DNA of 34,605 nucleotides from CAVQGZ01 sp964400785. Lineage in GTDB: Bacteria; Actinomycetota; Actinomycetes; Jiangellales; Jiangellaceae. Under the pieces are notes generated by a model. It made no database searches. It was not told where the DNA came from and was given only the letters and a program-made list of their open reading frames with translations. The DNA lies in the NCBI GenBank assembly GCA_964400785.1, contig CAYNWB010000023.1:1-34605 (forward strand), in the 5' to 3' direction. This document shows, in pieces, positions 6,886-14,900 of this stretch. The first letter of the stretch is position 1; each line of letters begins with the position of its first letter. The translations under genes were made by a program, and so were the position numbers.

Positions 6886-9047
6886 GCCCGCTCCAGGTAG
6901 TCCGCGCGCTCACCGGTCATGCGCTCGACCTCGGCCGCCAGCTCCGGGTGCTCGTCGAGGTTCGGGTCGCCCTCGACGACGGCCGAGGCGTCGTGTCGGG
7001 CAGCGGCGATGAGGTCGGCGTCGCGGCGCAGCGAGATCAGCCGCAGGCTGGACCGGCGACCCGACTGGGCAACCCCGAGCAGGTCGCCCTCGCGTCGCTG
7101 CGCGAGGTCGAGCTCGGCGAGGGCGAAGCCGTCCGTGGTCGCCGCGACGGCGTCCAGACGCTCGCGCGACGCCGAGCCGGCCGGCGCACGGGTGACGAGC
7201 AGGCACACCGACGGCGACGTACCCCGACCGACGCGGCCGCGCAGCTGGTGCAGCTGGGCCACCCCGAACCGGTCGGCGTCCATCACGACCATGACGCTGG
7301 CCTCGGGCACGTCGACCCCGACCTCGATGACGGTCGTGGCGGCCAGCACGCTGACCGCGCCCGAGGCGAAGTCGGTCATGGCTGCGTCCTTGGCCTCGGC
7401 CGACATGCGACCGTGCAGCACCGCCATCTCGATGCCCGACAACGCGCCGACGCGCAGGCTCTCGGCGAGGTCGAGCAGCGCAGCCCCGGCGTCGGGGTCG
7501 TCTCCGGTGGAGTCGATGCGTGGGCAGACGACGTAGGCCCGCCCGCCCGCTTCCACCTCCTCGCGCACCCTCTGCCAGACGCGGTCGAGGTAGTGGGGCT
7601 TCTCCACGACCGGCACGACGTGGGTCTGGATCGGTGCCCGTCCCGGGGGCAGCTCCCCCAGCACCGAGGTGTCCAGGTCACCGAAGACCGTCATGGCGAT
7701 GGTGCGCGGGATGGGTGTCGCCGTCAGCACGAGCACGTGCGGTCGGTGGGTCGTGCCCGCGCGCTCGGCCAGGGCCGCGCGCTGCTCGACGCCGAAGCGG
7801 TGCTGCTCGTCGATCACCACGAGCCCGAGGTCGAAGAACTGGACGTGCTCGGACAGCAGGGCGTGGGTGCCGACGACGATCCCGGCGTCGCCCGAGGCGA
7901 TGGCAGCCAGTGCGGCCCGGCGCTGCGCCGAGGTTGCCGACCCGGTGAGCAGCACGACGCGGGTGCCCTGCTCGGCGCCCCCGAGCATGCCCGACTCCGC
8001 CAGCGGTCCCAGCATGGCGCGCAACGTCCGGTCGTGCTGGGCCGCGAGCACCTCCGTGGGTGCGAGCAGCGCGGTCTGCCCCCCCGCGTCGATCACCGCC
8101 AGCATCGCCCGCAGCGCGACGACGGTCTTGCCCGAGCCGACGTCCCCGTGCAGCAGCCGGTGCATGGGATGCGGGCGGGCCAGCTCGTCGGCGATCTGCT
8201 GGCCGACCGCCTGCTGGGCCGCGGTGAGCGGGAACGGTCGGCGCTCGTCGAACGCAGCCAGCAGTCCCGAGCCCGCCTCGGGCCGAGGCGTGGCGGGCAG
8301 TGCCTGGGCTGCCGCGCGCCTGCGCGCCAGCTCGACCTGCAGCACGAAGGCCTCCTCGTAGCGCAGCCGCCGCAGGGCCGGCTCCAGGCTCGCGCGGTCC
8401 ACAGGGTCGTGAGCGGTCCTCAGCGCTGTGGTGCGGTCCATGAGCCCTCGCTCCTGCCTGATCCACGTGGGCACCGGGTCGGGCAGGTCGACCAGAGGTC
8501 GCAGCACCGTCGCCACGGCCTTGGCCAGCCGCCAGGACGACATCGAGCGGGTCGCGGGGTAGACGGGGATGAGATCGCCGGCGAACTGCAGCGCGGCCTC
8601 GGCCTGGTCGGGGTCGGACGCGGAGTCGAGCAGCACGAACTCCGGGTGCACGAGCTGGCGGCTGCCCTGGTAGACCTCGACCTGGCCGGCGAACAGGCCC
8701 ACCCGTCCCGCTGCGAGGCGACGCTGGGGGCCGCGCACGCTGAAGAACGTCAACCGCAGCCGGTCCCGGCCGTCGGTGACGACGACGTCCATGACCTGTC
8801 CCCGGCGACGACGCATCGGCCGGACGTCCACCGACTCGACGCGGGCCAGCACCGTCACCTGCTCACCCACCGCGACCGACGCAAGGTCGGTCAGCTCACC
8901 GCGGGTCGCGTAGCGACGGGGCAGGTGCCAGAGCAGGTCACCGACGGTCGACAGGTCGAGGCTCGCCAGGGCCTTGGCCGTCGCGGCCCCGACGGCGGTA
9001 CGTAGCGGCGCGGCGAGCAGAGCGGCACCGGTCTGCTCGGCCGTCAC
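6882..9047 (-). CDS. recG: ATP-dependent DNA helicase RecG
   Basis: RecG remodels stalled replication forks and branched recombination intermediates. The 721-residue protein has the N-terminal wedge (OB-fold) domain at about residues 30-190 and two helicase domains. Walker A GDVGSGKT is at 301-308, the Walker B box reads VVIDEQHRFGVEQR (DEQH in place of DExH, as in many actinobacterial RecGs), followed by TATPIPRT and the motif VI region LRGRVGRG. Its stop overlaps the rsmD start and its own start overlaps the preceding gene's stop. Confidence 0.96.
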   Translation of the reverse strand: MTAEQTGAALLAAPLRTAVGAATAKALASLDLSTVGDLLWHLPRRYATRGELTDLASVAVGEQVTVLARVESVDVRPMRRRRGQVMDVVVTDGRDRLRLTFFSVRGPQRRLAAGRVGLFAGQVEVYQGSRQLVHPEFVLLDSASDPDQAEAALQFAGDLIPVYPATRSMSSWRLAKAVATVLRPLVDLPDPVPTWIRQERGLMDRTTALRTAHDPVDRASLEPALRRLRYEEAFVLQVELARRRAAAQALPATPRPEAGSGLLAAFDERRPFPLTAAQQAVGQQIADELARPHPMHRLLHGDVGSGKTVVALRAMLAVIDAGGQTALLAPTEVLAAQHDRTLRAMLGPLAESGMLGGAEQGTRVVLLTGSATSAQRRAALAAIASGDAGIVVGTHALLSEHVQFFDLGLVVIDEQHRFGVEQRAALAERAGTTHRPHVLVLTATPIPRTIAMTVFGDLDTSVLGELPPGRAPIQTHVVPVVEKPHYLDRVWQRVREEVEAGGRAYVVCPRIDSTGDDPDAGAALLDLAESLRVGALSGIEMAVLHGRMSAEAKDAAMTDFASGAVSVLAATTVIEVGVDVPEASVMVVMDADRFGVAQLHQLRGRVGRGTSPSVCLLVTRAPAGSASRERLDAVAATTDGFALAELDLAQRREGDLLGVAQSGRRSSLRLISLRRDADLIAAARHDASAVVEGDPNLDEHPELAAEVERMTGERADYLERA

Positions 9048-10681
9048 TCGACCCCGAGCAGCAGCAGGTACCTGCTCTGGCCCCCCTCGTAGACGGCGCA
9101 GTCGACCTCGGGGTGGTCCTCGGCCAGCTGGTCGACCAGGGCGTCGGCCAGTCCGTCCGGGGCCTCGGCGCCGGTGATGATGGTCACGAGCTCGCCGCCG
9201 GTGGCCAGCATGCGGCGCAGCACCGCCAGGGCGACCGGCTGGGGGTGCTGCCCGATCTCGACGAAGTCGCGGCCCACGACACCGAGCACGTCACCCGGCT
9301 CGCAGACACCGGCTGAGGTCATGGCCTGCTTCGCAGCGATCGTCACCGCACCGTCACGACAGTGCGCAGCGGCAGCCGTCATGGCGACGACGTCGCTGTC
9401 GAAGGAGTGGTCGGCCTGGTGGACGGCGAGGGCCGCCAGGCCCTGAACCTGGGCACGGGTGGGGATGACAGCCACGTGCACGCCCTGCTCCCCCGCCTCG
9501 TGCGCCGCGGCCTCGGCGGCCGGGACCAGCTCGCGATGGTTGGGCAGCACCACCGCCTCGGCACGATCGGTGGACAGGATCGCCTGCATGATCTGCTCGG
9601 TCGACGCCAGCCGCCCGGGAGCCGCGGAGATGGTGGTCGCCCCGGCGGAGCGAAAGACCTGCTCGAGCCCGGGCCCTGCCACCGCAGCGACGACGGCCCG
9701 TCCGCTGTGCCGGGAGCGCTTCTCCGCCCGCACCTGGTCGGCGAAGTGCGTCACCCGGATGCGGAACGGACGTCCCGCCTCGATGCCACGCTCGACCGCC
9801 GCCCCCACGTCGTCCACGTGGACGTGCACGTTCCACAGCCCGTCCCCGCCGACGACGAGCAAGGAGTCCCCCAGCGCCGCCAGGTCGTCGCGCAGCGGCA
9901 GGACGTGCTCGTCGGGCGCCTCGAGCAGGTACATCACCTCGTAGGCCGGCCCGCCTTCGACGAGGTCCTCACCCGCGACGACGGCCCCGACACCGGCCGG
10001 GACGGTCTGCCGGAGACCACTGGGCACGCTCATCGGCCGGCCCGTCATGGCGGTGTCCATAGCACCGAGCACCACCGCCACGCCGCGTCCACCCGCGTCG
10101 ACGACCCCGGACCGGGCCAGGGTGGGGTGCTGCTGCCGCGTCTGCAGCACGGCCTCGTCGGCCGCGGTCACCACGGTGCGTACCACCCTCGCCAGGGAGG
10201 CTCCGGCGTCGGCTGCCTGGGACCCGGCCGCCGCCGCGACCCGCATGACCGTCAGCATCGTCCCCTCGACCGGCTCGACGACGGCGTCGTAGCCCGAGCG
10301 GGCACCTGCCCGCAACGCGTCGGCGAACACCTGTGCGCCCAGCACGGTCTCGTCGCTGGTGGTCAGCACCTCGACCACGCCGCGGAACATCTGGCTGAAG
10401 ATCACGCCGGAGTTGCCCCGGGCACCGAGGAACGCCCCGCGCGCGGCGCCGTGCAGCACGTCGGGGAGCGTGTCGTGCGTGGCATCACCGACACCGCGGA
10501 CGGCGGCGTCCAACGTCAGGTACATGTTCGTCCCCGTGTCGCCGTCCGGGACGGGGAACACGTTGAGCCCGTCGATCTCCTCACGAGCGCGACCGAGGGC
10601 GTCCCGGGCCTCGAGCAGCCACCGTCGGGCGATGCCGGCGTCGACGCGTTCCGGGTGCACGGCCAGCAGACTAGTGATCAC
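9044..10681 (-). CDS. DAK2/DhaL-domain protein, FakA-like
   Basis: The N-terminal DhaL/DAK2 domain (about residues 15-215) carries the ADP/Mg-binding motif NVFPVPDGDTGTN and GARGNSGVIFSQMFRG. The C-terminal half (about 330-545) is the domain found in FakA, which phosphorylates FakB-bound fatty acids. Genes of this type next to recG are usual in actinobacteria and Firmicutes, but a fatty-acid kinase role here is inference, as no fakB lies in the window. The start is uncertain. GTG at 10681 has a weak GCAGG site. GTG at 10660 gives an N-terminus more like the family's. A further upstream ATG at 10774 would overlap the rpmB promoter and is unlikely. It overlaps recG by 4 bases. Confidence 0.85.
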   Translation of the reverse strand: MITSLLAVHPERVDAGIARRWLLEARDALGRAREEIDGLNVFPVPDGDTGTNMYLTLDAAVRGVGDATHDTLPDVLHGAARGAFLGARGNSGVIFSQMFRGVVEVLTTSDETVLGAQVFADALRAGARSGYDAVVEPVEGTMLTVMRVAAAAGSQAADAGASLARVVRTVVTAADEAVLQTRQQHPTLARSGVVDAGGRGVAVVLGAMDTAMTGRPMSVPSGLRQTVPAGVGAVVAGEDLVEGGPAYEVMYLLEAPDEHVLPLRDDLAALGDSLLVVGGDGLWNVHVHVDDVGAAVERGIEAGRPFRIRVTHFADQVRAEKRSRHSGRAVVAAVAGPGLEQVFRSAGATTISAAPGRLASTEQIMQAILSTDRAEAVVLPNHRELVPAAEAAAHEAGEQGVHVAVIPTRAQVQGLAALAVHQADHSFDSDVVAMTAAAAHCRDGAVTIAAKQAMTSAGVCEPGDVLGVVGRDFVEIGQHPQPVALAVLRRMLATGGELVTIITGAEAPDGLADALVDQLAEDHPEVDCAVYEGGQSRYLLLLGVE

Positions 10682-10699
10682 CCTGTGCCTGCCGCTGGT

Positions 10700-10728
10700 T
10701 TGGCGCACACCGAGGGCGCACGTATCCT
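10700..10728 (+). promoter_or_regulatory. Promoter of rpmB
   Basis: TTGGCG (10700-10705), a 17-base spacer and TATCCT (10723-10728) form a good sigma-A-type promoter. Transcription would begin near 10735, giving a leader of about 60 bases before rpmB. It sits in the divergent gap with the FakA-like gene. Confidence 0.6.
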
Positions 10729-10794
10729 TGAGCACCGTCGTACGCGCCAGCAGCGCGAGACGACCACACCCCATTCGCGACGAAGGAGACGGCT

Positions 10795-10980
10795 GTGCCT
10801 GCCACCTGCGACATCTGCGGCAAGGGGCCGGGTTTCGGCAACTCGATCTCCCACTCGCACCGCCGTACCCGCCGCCGCTGGAACCCGAACATCCAGCGGG
10901 TACGCACCACCGTCGGCGGCACGACGAAGCGCGTGAACGTCTGCACGTCGTGCATCAAGGCCGGCAAGGTCACGCGCTAG
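10795..10980 (+). CDS. rpmB: 50S ribosomal protein L28
   Basis: A 61-residue ribosomal protein, MPATCDICGKGPGFGNSIS at the N-terminus and CTSCIKAGKVTR at the C-terminus. It retains both CxxC pairs, so it is the zinc-binding form of L28. The GTG start at 10795 has a strong AAGGAG site 6 bases upstream. It is alone on the plus strand. Its stop TAG shares a palindromic CTAG with the stop of the convergent thiL. Confidence 0.96.
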   Translation: MPATCDICGKGPGFGNSISHSHRRTRRRWNPNIQRVRTTVGGTTKRVNVCTSCIKAGKVTR

Positions 10981-11942
10981 GCGCGGAAGTGCTCGAAGCC
11001 GCCTGACTCGGTGATGCCGTCGGGCGGGGAGTCCCACCCGTCGACGCTCACGCCCGACCCCGTCTCGACCCGTCCGATGACCTGCCAGTCGGACGGCAAC
11101 GCGGACGTGTCGGGGAAGCACGCCGCCAGCGCGTGGTCCTCGCCGCCGGCGAAGACCCAGGCCCGCGCGTCGACCCCCAGACCTCGCGCCATCTGCTCGA
11201 GCTCCGCGCTGACGGGAACCTGCTGCTCGACCAGCCTGATGGCCACCCCGGACGCTGTCGCGACGTGCCGCAGGTCGGCCAGCAACCCGTCGCTGACGTC
11301 GATCATCGCTGTGGCACCGAGGGCCGCGGCCGCAGGGCCCGCGGCATAGGGAGGGTGAGGGCGCCGGTGGGCGTCCACGATCGCCCGGGGCGAGCGGAAC
11401 CCCCGCCGCAGCACGGCGAGTCCCGCGGCAGCGAAGCCCAGCCTGCCGCAGACCGCCACGACATCGCCCGGGCGCGCCCCGTCCCGGGTGACGACCGGCC
11501 CGTCGAGCACGCCGAGGGCACTGACCGTCACGCTGACCTGCATGCCGGCGACCGTGTCTCCGCCGACGACGCTGCACCCGACCACCTCGGACTCCTCGCG
11601 CAGCCCCTCGGCCATCTCGAGCAGCCAGTCGACCTCGAGCTCACCCGGAGCGGCGACCCCGGCCACTACGGCCACGGTGCGGGCTCCCATCGCGGCGACG
11701 TCGGCCGCGTTGACGGCGACTGCCTTGTGGCCGACGTCGCGCCCGCTGGACCAGTCCCGCCGAAAGTGCGAGCCCTCGACCAGCACGTCGGTGCACAGGA
11801 CGACCCGCACCCCGTCGAGGTCGAGCACCGCGGCGTCGTCCCCGGGACCGACGCTGACCTGACCCCCCTGGGCGAGCCCGGGGAGCACACGCTCGAGGAA
11901 GCCGAGCTCGCCGACGTCGGCCAGATGCTCACCCCGTGCCAC
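10977..11942 (-). CDS. thiL: Thiamine-monophosphate kinase
   Basis: ThiL phosphorylates thiamine monophosphate to the active cofactor thiamine diphosphate. Motifs include GELGFLERVLPGL near the N-terminus, GPGDDAAVLD (ATP/Mg site), the CTDVLVEGSHFRRDW segment, and DVSDGLLADLRH in the second half. Length is 321 residues from the GTG at 11942. The open frame extends to 11990, but the GTG is placed exactly 7 bases after a TAGGGT box, suggesting a leaderless transcript. It converges on rpmB with a 4-base overlap. Confidence 0.93.
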   Translation of the reverse strand: MARGEHLADVGELGFLERVLPGLAQGGQVSVGPGDDAAVLDLDGVRVVLCTDVLVEGSHFRRDWSSGRDVGHKAVAVNAADVAAMGARTVAVVAGVAAPGELEVDWLLEMAEGLREESEVVGCSVVGGDTVAGMQVSVTVSALGVLDGPVVTRDGARPGDVVAVCGRLGFAAAGLAVLRRGFRSPRAIVDAHRRPHPPYAAGPAAAALGATAMIDVSDGLLADLRHVATASGVAIRLVEQQVPVSAELEQMARGLGVDARAWVFAGGEDHALAACFPDTSALPSDWQVIGRVETGSGVSVDGWDSPPDGITESGGFEHFRA

Positions 11943-11949
11943 GAACCCG

Positions 11950-11955
11950 ACCCTA
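11950..11955 (-). promoter_or_regulatory. -10 box for leaderless thiL transcript
   Basis: The minus strand reads TAGGGT, seven bases, then the GTG of thiL. This is the spacing expected when transcription begins at the start codon. No clear -35 is visible, which is usual for such promoters in actinobacteria. Confidence 0.5.
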
Positions 11956-12012
11956 CGGGCAGCGAGTAGGGTGACACCCGCCAGCACCACTGACCAGCCG
12001 AGGGAGCCCGAC

Positions 12013-12249
12013 GTGACCGTTCAGGCCTACATCCTCATCCAGACCGAGGTCGGCAAGGCCGCGGAGGTGGCCCGCACGATCTCCGAGCTCGAGGGCGTGG
12101 CCCTGGCCGAGGACGTCACGGGCCCCTACGACGTGATCGTGCGCGCCGAGGCCCGCGACGTCGACGAGCTCGGCAAGCTGGTGGTGGCCAACGTCCAGTC
12201 GGTGGCCGGTATCACGCGCACCCTGACCTGCCCTGTCGTCCACCTCTAG
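12013..12249 (+). CDS. Stand-alone Lrp/AsnC ligand-binding (RAM) domain protein
   Basis: This 78-residue protein is just the C-terminal effector domain of Lrp/AsnC regulators, without a helix-turn-helix. It begins VQAYILIQTEVGKAAEV and ends in the core strand pattern GITRTLTCPVVHL; GPYDVIVRAEA is the family's GxYDxxL-like motif. Such proteins form oligomers that may bind amino acids, and they sit beside thiL in several actinobacteria. A DNA-binding role is not supported. The GTG start at 12013 has AGGGAG 6 bases upstream. A TAGGGT box at 11967-11972 could be its -10. Confidence 0.85.
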   Translation: MTVQAYILIQTEVGKAAEVARTISELEGVALAEDVTGPYDVIVRAEARDVDELGKLVVANVQSVAGITRTLTCPVVHL

Positions 12250-12715
12250 GGGCACGCTCGCCGCCGTCCTCACCGTCGGCGTCGGCGCCTGTGGGTTCGC
12301 AGCCGTCTCCGTCCCCCCGCACGTGCTGGCACCGGGCAGCGAGCAGGCATGTGCCGACCTGGTCGAGTCGCTGCCGGACGTGGTCGACGACGCGGTGCGC
12401 CGCGACCTCGACGTCGCGCACCCCGGAGTAGCCGTGTGGGGAGCCCCACCGATCATCCTGCGGTGCGGCGTCGGCGAGCCCACGGGCACCGACCCGACGA
12501 TGGCGGTGCTCGACGTCGCCGGGGTCGGGTGGCGGGCCGTGCCCGGGCAGGGGGGCACGTTCTTCTACACCGACGGACGGGTCGTGGTGCTCGAGGTCGC
12601 GATCCCGGACGACTACGCCCCGGAGGCCGACGTGCTCGTCGACCTCGCCCCGGCCGTGACCGACACCGTCCCGACCCTCAGCGAAGACCCAGCGGCCGAC
12701 TCAGCGCCGTCGTGA
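12233..12715 (+). CDS. DUF3515 family probable lipoprotein; start codon uncertain
   Basis: The body (from the GTG at 12323) matches the actinobacterial DUF3515 family, encoded typically between ddl and thiL. Family features seen are an ACADLVESLP segment, a CGV motif after a WGAPPIILR strand, and a conserved FYTDGRVVVLEVAIPDDY region. Function is unknown. The in-frame sequence upstream of 12323 looks like a lipoprotein signal: Arg, then a hydrophobic run TLAAVLTVGVGAC with lipobox VGAC. G/C fills nearly every third position there. The only possible start for it before the in-frame stop at 12224 is a CTG at 12233. Either CTG is used, or the start lies at GTG 12323 and the lipobox is lost, or there is a sequence error. 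The 3' end overlaps convergent ddl by 38 bases. Confidence 0.75.
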   Translation: MSSTSRGTLAAVLTVGVGACGFAAVSVPPHVLAPGSEQACADLVESLPDVVDDAVRRDLDVAHPGVAVWGAPPIILRCGVGEPTGTDPTMAVLDVAGVGWRAVPGQGGTFFYTDGRVVVLEVAIPDDYAPEADVLVDLAPAVTDTVPTLSEDPAADSAPS

Positions 12716-13751
12716 GCAGCCGGTCGACCAGCGCCGGGTAGTCGAGCCCGGACGCCGCCCAGACTCGCGGGAACATCGACGAGGGGGTGAACCCGGGCAT
12801 CGTGTTGACCTCGTTGAGCACCACGTCGCCGTCGGCCGTGACGAAGAAGTCCACCCGGGCGAGCCCCTCGCAGCTCAGCGCCTGGAACGCCTGGACCGCC
12901 AGGTCGCGCAGTCGCTGCGCTACCGCGTCGTCGAGCGCTGCCGGGATCACCAGCCGCAGTGCCGTCGCGTCGGTGTACTTCGCCTCGAAGTCGTAGAACG
13001 CGTGCCCGCCTCCCACGATCACCTCGCCGGCGACGCTCACCTCGGGAGGCGTCCCCGCGACGCCCTGCAGCACACCGCACTCGACCTCGCGCCCCACGAC
13101 GGCCTGCTCGACCACGACCTTGGGGTCGACGTCGAAGGCATGGGCCAGCGCGGCAGCCAGCTGCTCGGGGGCCTCGACCTTGCTGATGCCGAAGCTCGAC
13201 CCGGCCCGCGCGGGTTTGACGAACACCGGCCACCCGAGCCCGGCCACTCGCGCACGCACCGACTCCGGGCCGTCGGCCCACTGCGCCGTCGTCACGGCCA
13301 GCCACCGGCACACCGGTACCCCTGCGGCCGCCAGCAGGGTCTTCATCACGTCCTTGTCCATGGCCACCGCGCTGGCCAGCACACCCGAGCCGACGTAGCG
13401 GACGTCGGCGAACTCGAGCAGGCCCTGGACGGTTCCGTCCTCACCGTAGGCCCCGTGCAGCAGGGGAAGGACGACGTCGACCTGCCCCAGCACCGCCGGC
13501 AGCTGCGCTGCCGCCGTCACCGTCAGGTGTGGCCCTGCCGTCACCTCCGGCAGCCCGTCAGCACCAGTCGGCGCCATCGCGGTGACGTCGTCGCCCAGAA
13601 CCCAGCGTCCGTCACGGGTCAGCCCGACCACGACCACCTCGTAGCGCGCAGGGTCGATGACCTGCACGACGCTGGAGGCCGTCAGGCAGGAGATCGGGTG
13701 CTCGGGTGACCGGCCGCCGAAGACGACAGCGACCCGAGGGCGGGCTCTCAT
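12678..13751 (-). CDS. ddl: D-alanine--D-alanine ligase
   Basis: Ddl joins two D-Ala using ATP to make the dipeptide that terminates the peptidoglycan stem peptide. The ATP-grasp protein begins MRARPRVAVVFGGRSPEHPIS, has LLHGAYGEDGTVQGLLE (usual form HGPFGEDG), the FVKPARAGSSFGISKV nucleotide loop, and ends with the Mg/dipeptide motif VNTMPGFTPSSMFP. Length is 357 residues from the ATG at 13751. The open frame extends to 13910 but the family N-terminus fixes the start. A TAGGGT box lies 8 bases upstream. Confidence 0.96.
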   Translation of the reverse strand: MRARPRVAVVFGGRSPEHPISCLTASSVVQVIDPARYEVVVVGLTRDGRWVLGDDVTAMAPTGADGLPEVTAGPHLTVTAAAQLPAVLGQVDVVLPLLHGAYGEDGTVQGLLEFADVRYVGSGVLASAVAMDKDVMKTLLAAAGVPVCRWLAVTTAQWADGPESVRARVAGLGWPVFVKPARAGSSFGISKVEAPEQLAAALAHAFDVDPKVVVEQAVVGREVECGVLQGVAGTPPEVSVAGEVIVGGGHAFYDFEAKYTDATALRLVIPAALDDAVAQRLRDLAVQAFQALSCEGLARVDFFVTADGDVVLNEVNTMPGFTPSSMFPRVWAASGLDYPALVDRLLTTALSRPLGLR

Positions 13752-13759
13752 CGCCCCAG

Positions 13760-13765
13760 ACCCTA
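13760..13765 (-). promoter_or_regulatory. -10 box for (near-)leaderless ddl transcript
   Basis: The minus strand reads TAGGGT, eight bases, then the ddl ATG. The same arrangement is seen before thiL. The divergent gap is only 36 bases, so the two divergent genes have overlapping promoters. Confidence 0.45.
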
Positions 13766-13787
13766 GCGGCGTGGCAGCATCCAGCCG

Positions 13788-14900
13788 GTGACCGACGCAT
13801 CGTGGCACCACACGACCCGGGCTGTGGTGGCCGGACGGCCTGATCCGACGCCCGACGCGCCCCTGTCGGTGCCGGTGGTGGCCACCTCGACCTTCGCCGC
13901 GGGTGGGCACATCGGCTACGGCCGCTACGGCAACCCGACCTGGGAGGCGTTCGAGCAGGCGATGGGCTCGTTGGAGGGCGGCAGGAGCGTCGCCTTCGCC
14001 TCAGGCATGGCGGCGGTGTCGGCCACTGCGGCCGTGCTGCTGGCGGGCCGACACCCGGGCGGGGCGGTCGTGGTGCCCAGCGACGGCTACCACACCGCGG
14101 TCGACCTGCTCGGACGCCTGGGCAGGCCGGTGCGCTCGGTACCCGTGCAGGACACGCAGGCGGTGCTGGACGCGTTGCCGGGCGCCGCCCTGCTGTGGGT
14201 GGAGTCGCCGTCCAACCCGCTGCTCCAGGTGGCCGACCTGCCGGCGGTGGTTGCTGCAGCCGGACGCGCCGGCGCCGCGGTGGCCGTCGACGCGACTGCC
14301 GCGACACCGTTGCTGCTCCGCCCGCTGGAGCACGGTGCAGACGTCGTCGTGCATGCCGCGACCAAGTACGTCGCCGGTCACTCCGACGTGCTCATGGGTG
14401 TGGCGTCGGCAGCCACACCGGCCCTGGCCGAGCAGCTGCACGCGCACCGAACGCTGCACGGCGCCGTCCCGGGACCGTTCGAGGTGTGGTTGGCCCTACG
14501 CGGGCTGCGCACCCTGCCCGTCCGGCTGGACCGGGCCCAGCACTCGGCCATGGAGCTGGCTCGGCGGCTGCACCGTCACCCGGCGGTGTCGCGTGTGCGC
14601 TACCCGGGGCTGCCTGGTGACCCCGGCTACGACCGGGCACGACGCACCATGGACGGCGCCGGCGCGCTCGTCTCGATCGAGGTGCACGGTGGGGCGGCCC
14701 ATGCCGACGCCGTGACCGCCCGCACGCGCCTGTGGGTCAACGCGACCTCGTTCGGCGGAGTGGAGTCGCTGCTGGAGCGGCGGCGCAGGTGGGCGAGCGA
14801 GCGGCTCAGCGTCCCGGAGTCGTTGATCAGGCTGTCGGTCGGGCTCGAGGACGTCGACGACCTCTGGCGCGACCTCGACGACGCTCTCACTCAGGCTTGA
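13788..14900 (+). CDS. PLP-dependent trans-sulfuration-family enzyme (Cys/Met metabolism)
   Basis: This 370-residue fold-type I PLP enzyme belongs to the cystathionine gamma-synthase/gamma-lyase family. It has YGRYGNPTWEAFEQAMGSLEGG (PLP-phosphate Tyr/Arg of the partner subunit), ASGMAAVSA, VESPSNPLLQVADL, VDATAATPLLLRPLEHGAD (usually VDNTFATP), and the Schiff-base Lys in HAATKYVAGHSDVLMG. The C-terminal SVGLEDVDDLWRDLDDAL is typical. Exact substrate cannot be read from sequence: gamma-synthase, gamma-lyase or a sulfhydrylase are all possible, and the VDAT change near the cofactor site marks a divergent branch. The GTG at 13788 is assumed; there is no obvious ribosome site. Confidence 0.85.
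   Translation: MTDASWHHTTRAVVAGRPDPTPDAPLSVPVVATSTFAAGGHIGYGRYGNPTWEAFEQAMGSLEGGRSVAFASGMAAVSATAAVLLAGRHPGGAVVVPSDGYHTAVDLLGRLGRPVRSVPVQDTQAVLDALPGAALLWVESPSNPLLQVADLPAVVAAAGRAGAAVAVDATAATPLLLRPLEHGADVVVHAATKYVAGHSDVLMGVASAATPALAEQLHAHRTLHGAVPGPFEVWLALRGLRTLPVRLDRAQHSAMELARRLHRHPAVSRVRYPGLPGDPGYDRARRTMDGAGALVSIEVHGGAAHADAVTARTRLWVNATSFGGVESLLERRRRWASERLSVPESLIRLSVGLEDVDDLWRDLDDALTQA

Noticed and set aside
6948..9005. 685-codon plus-strand open frame over recG
   Set aside because: Antisense to a well-supported helicase gene; no motifs.
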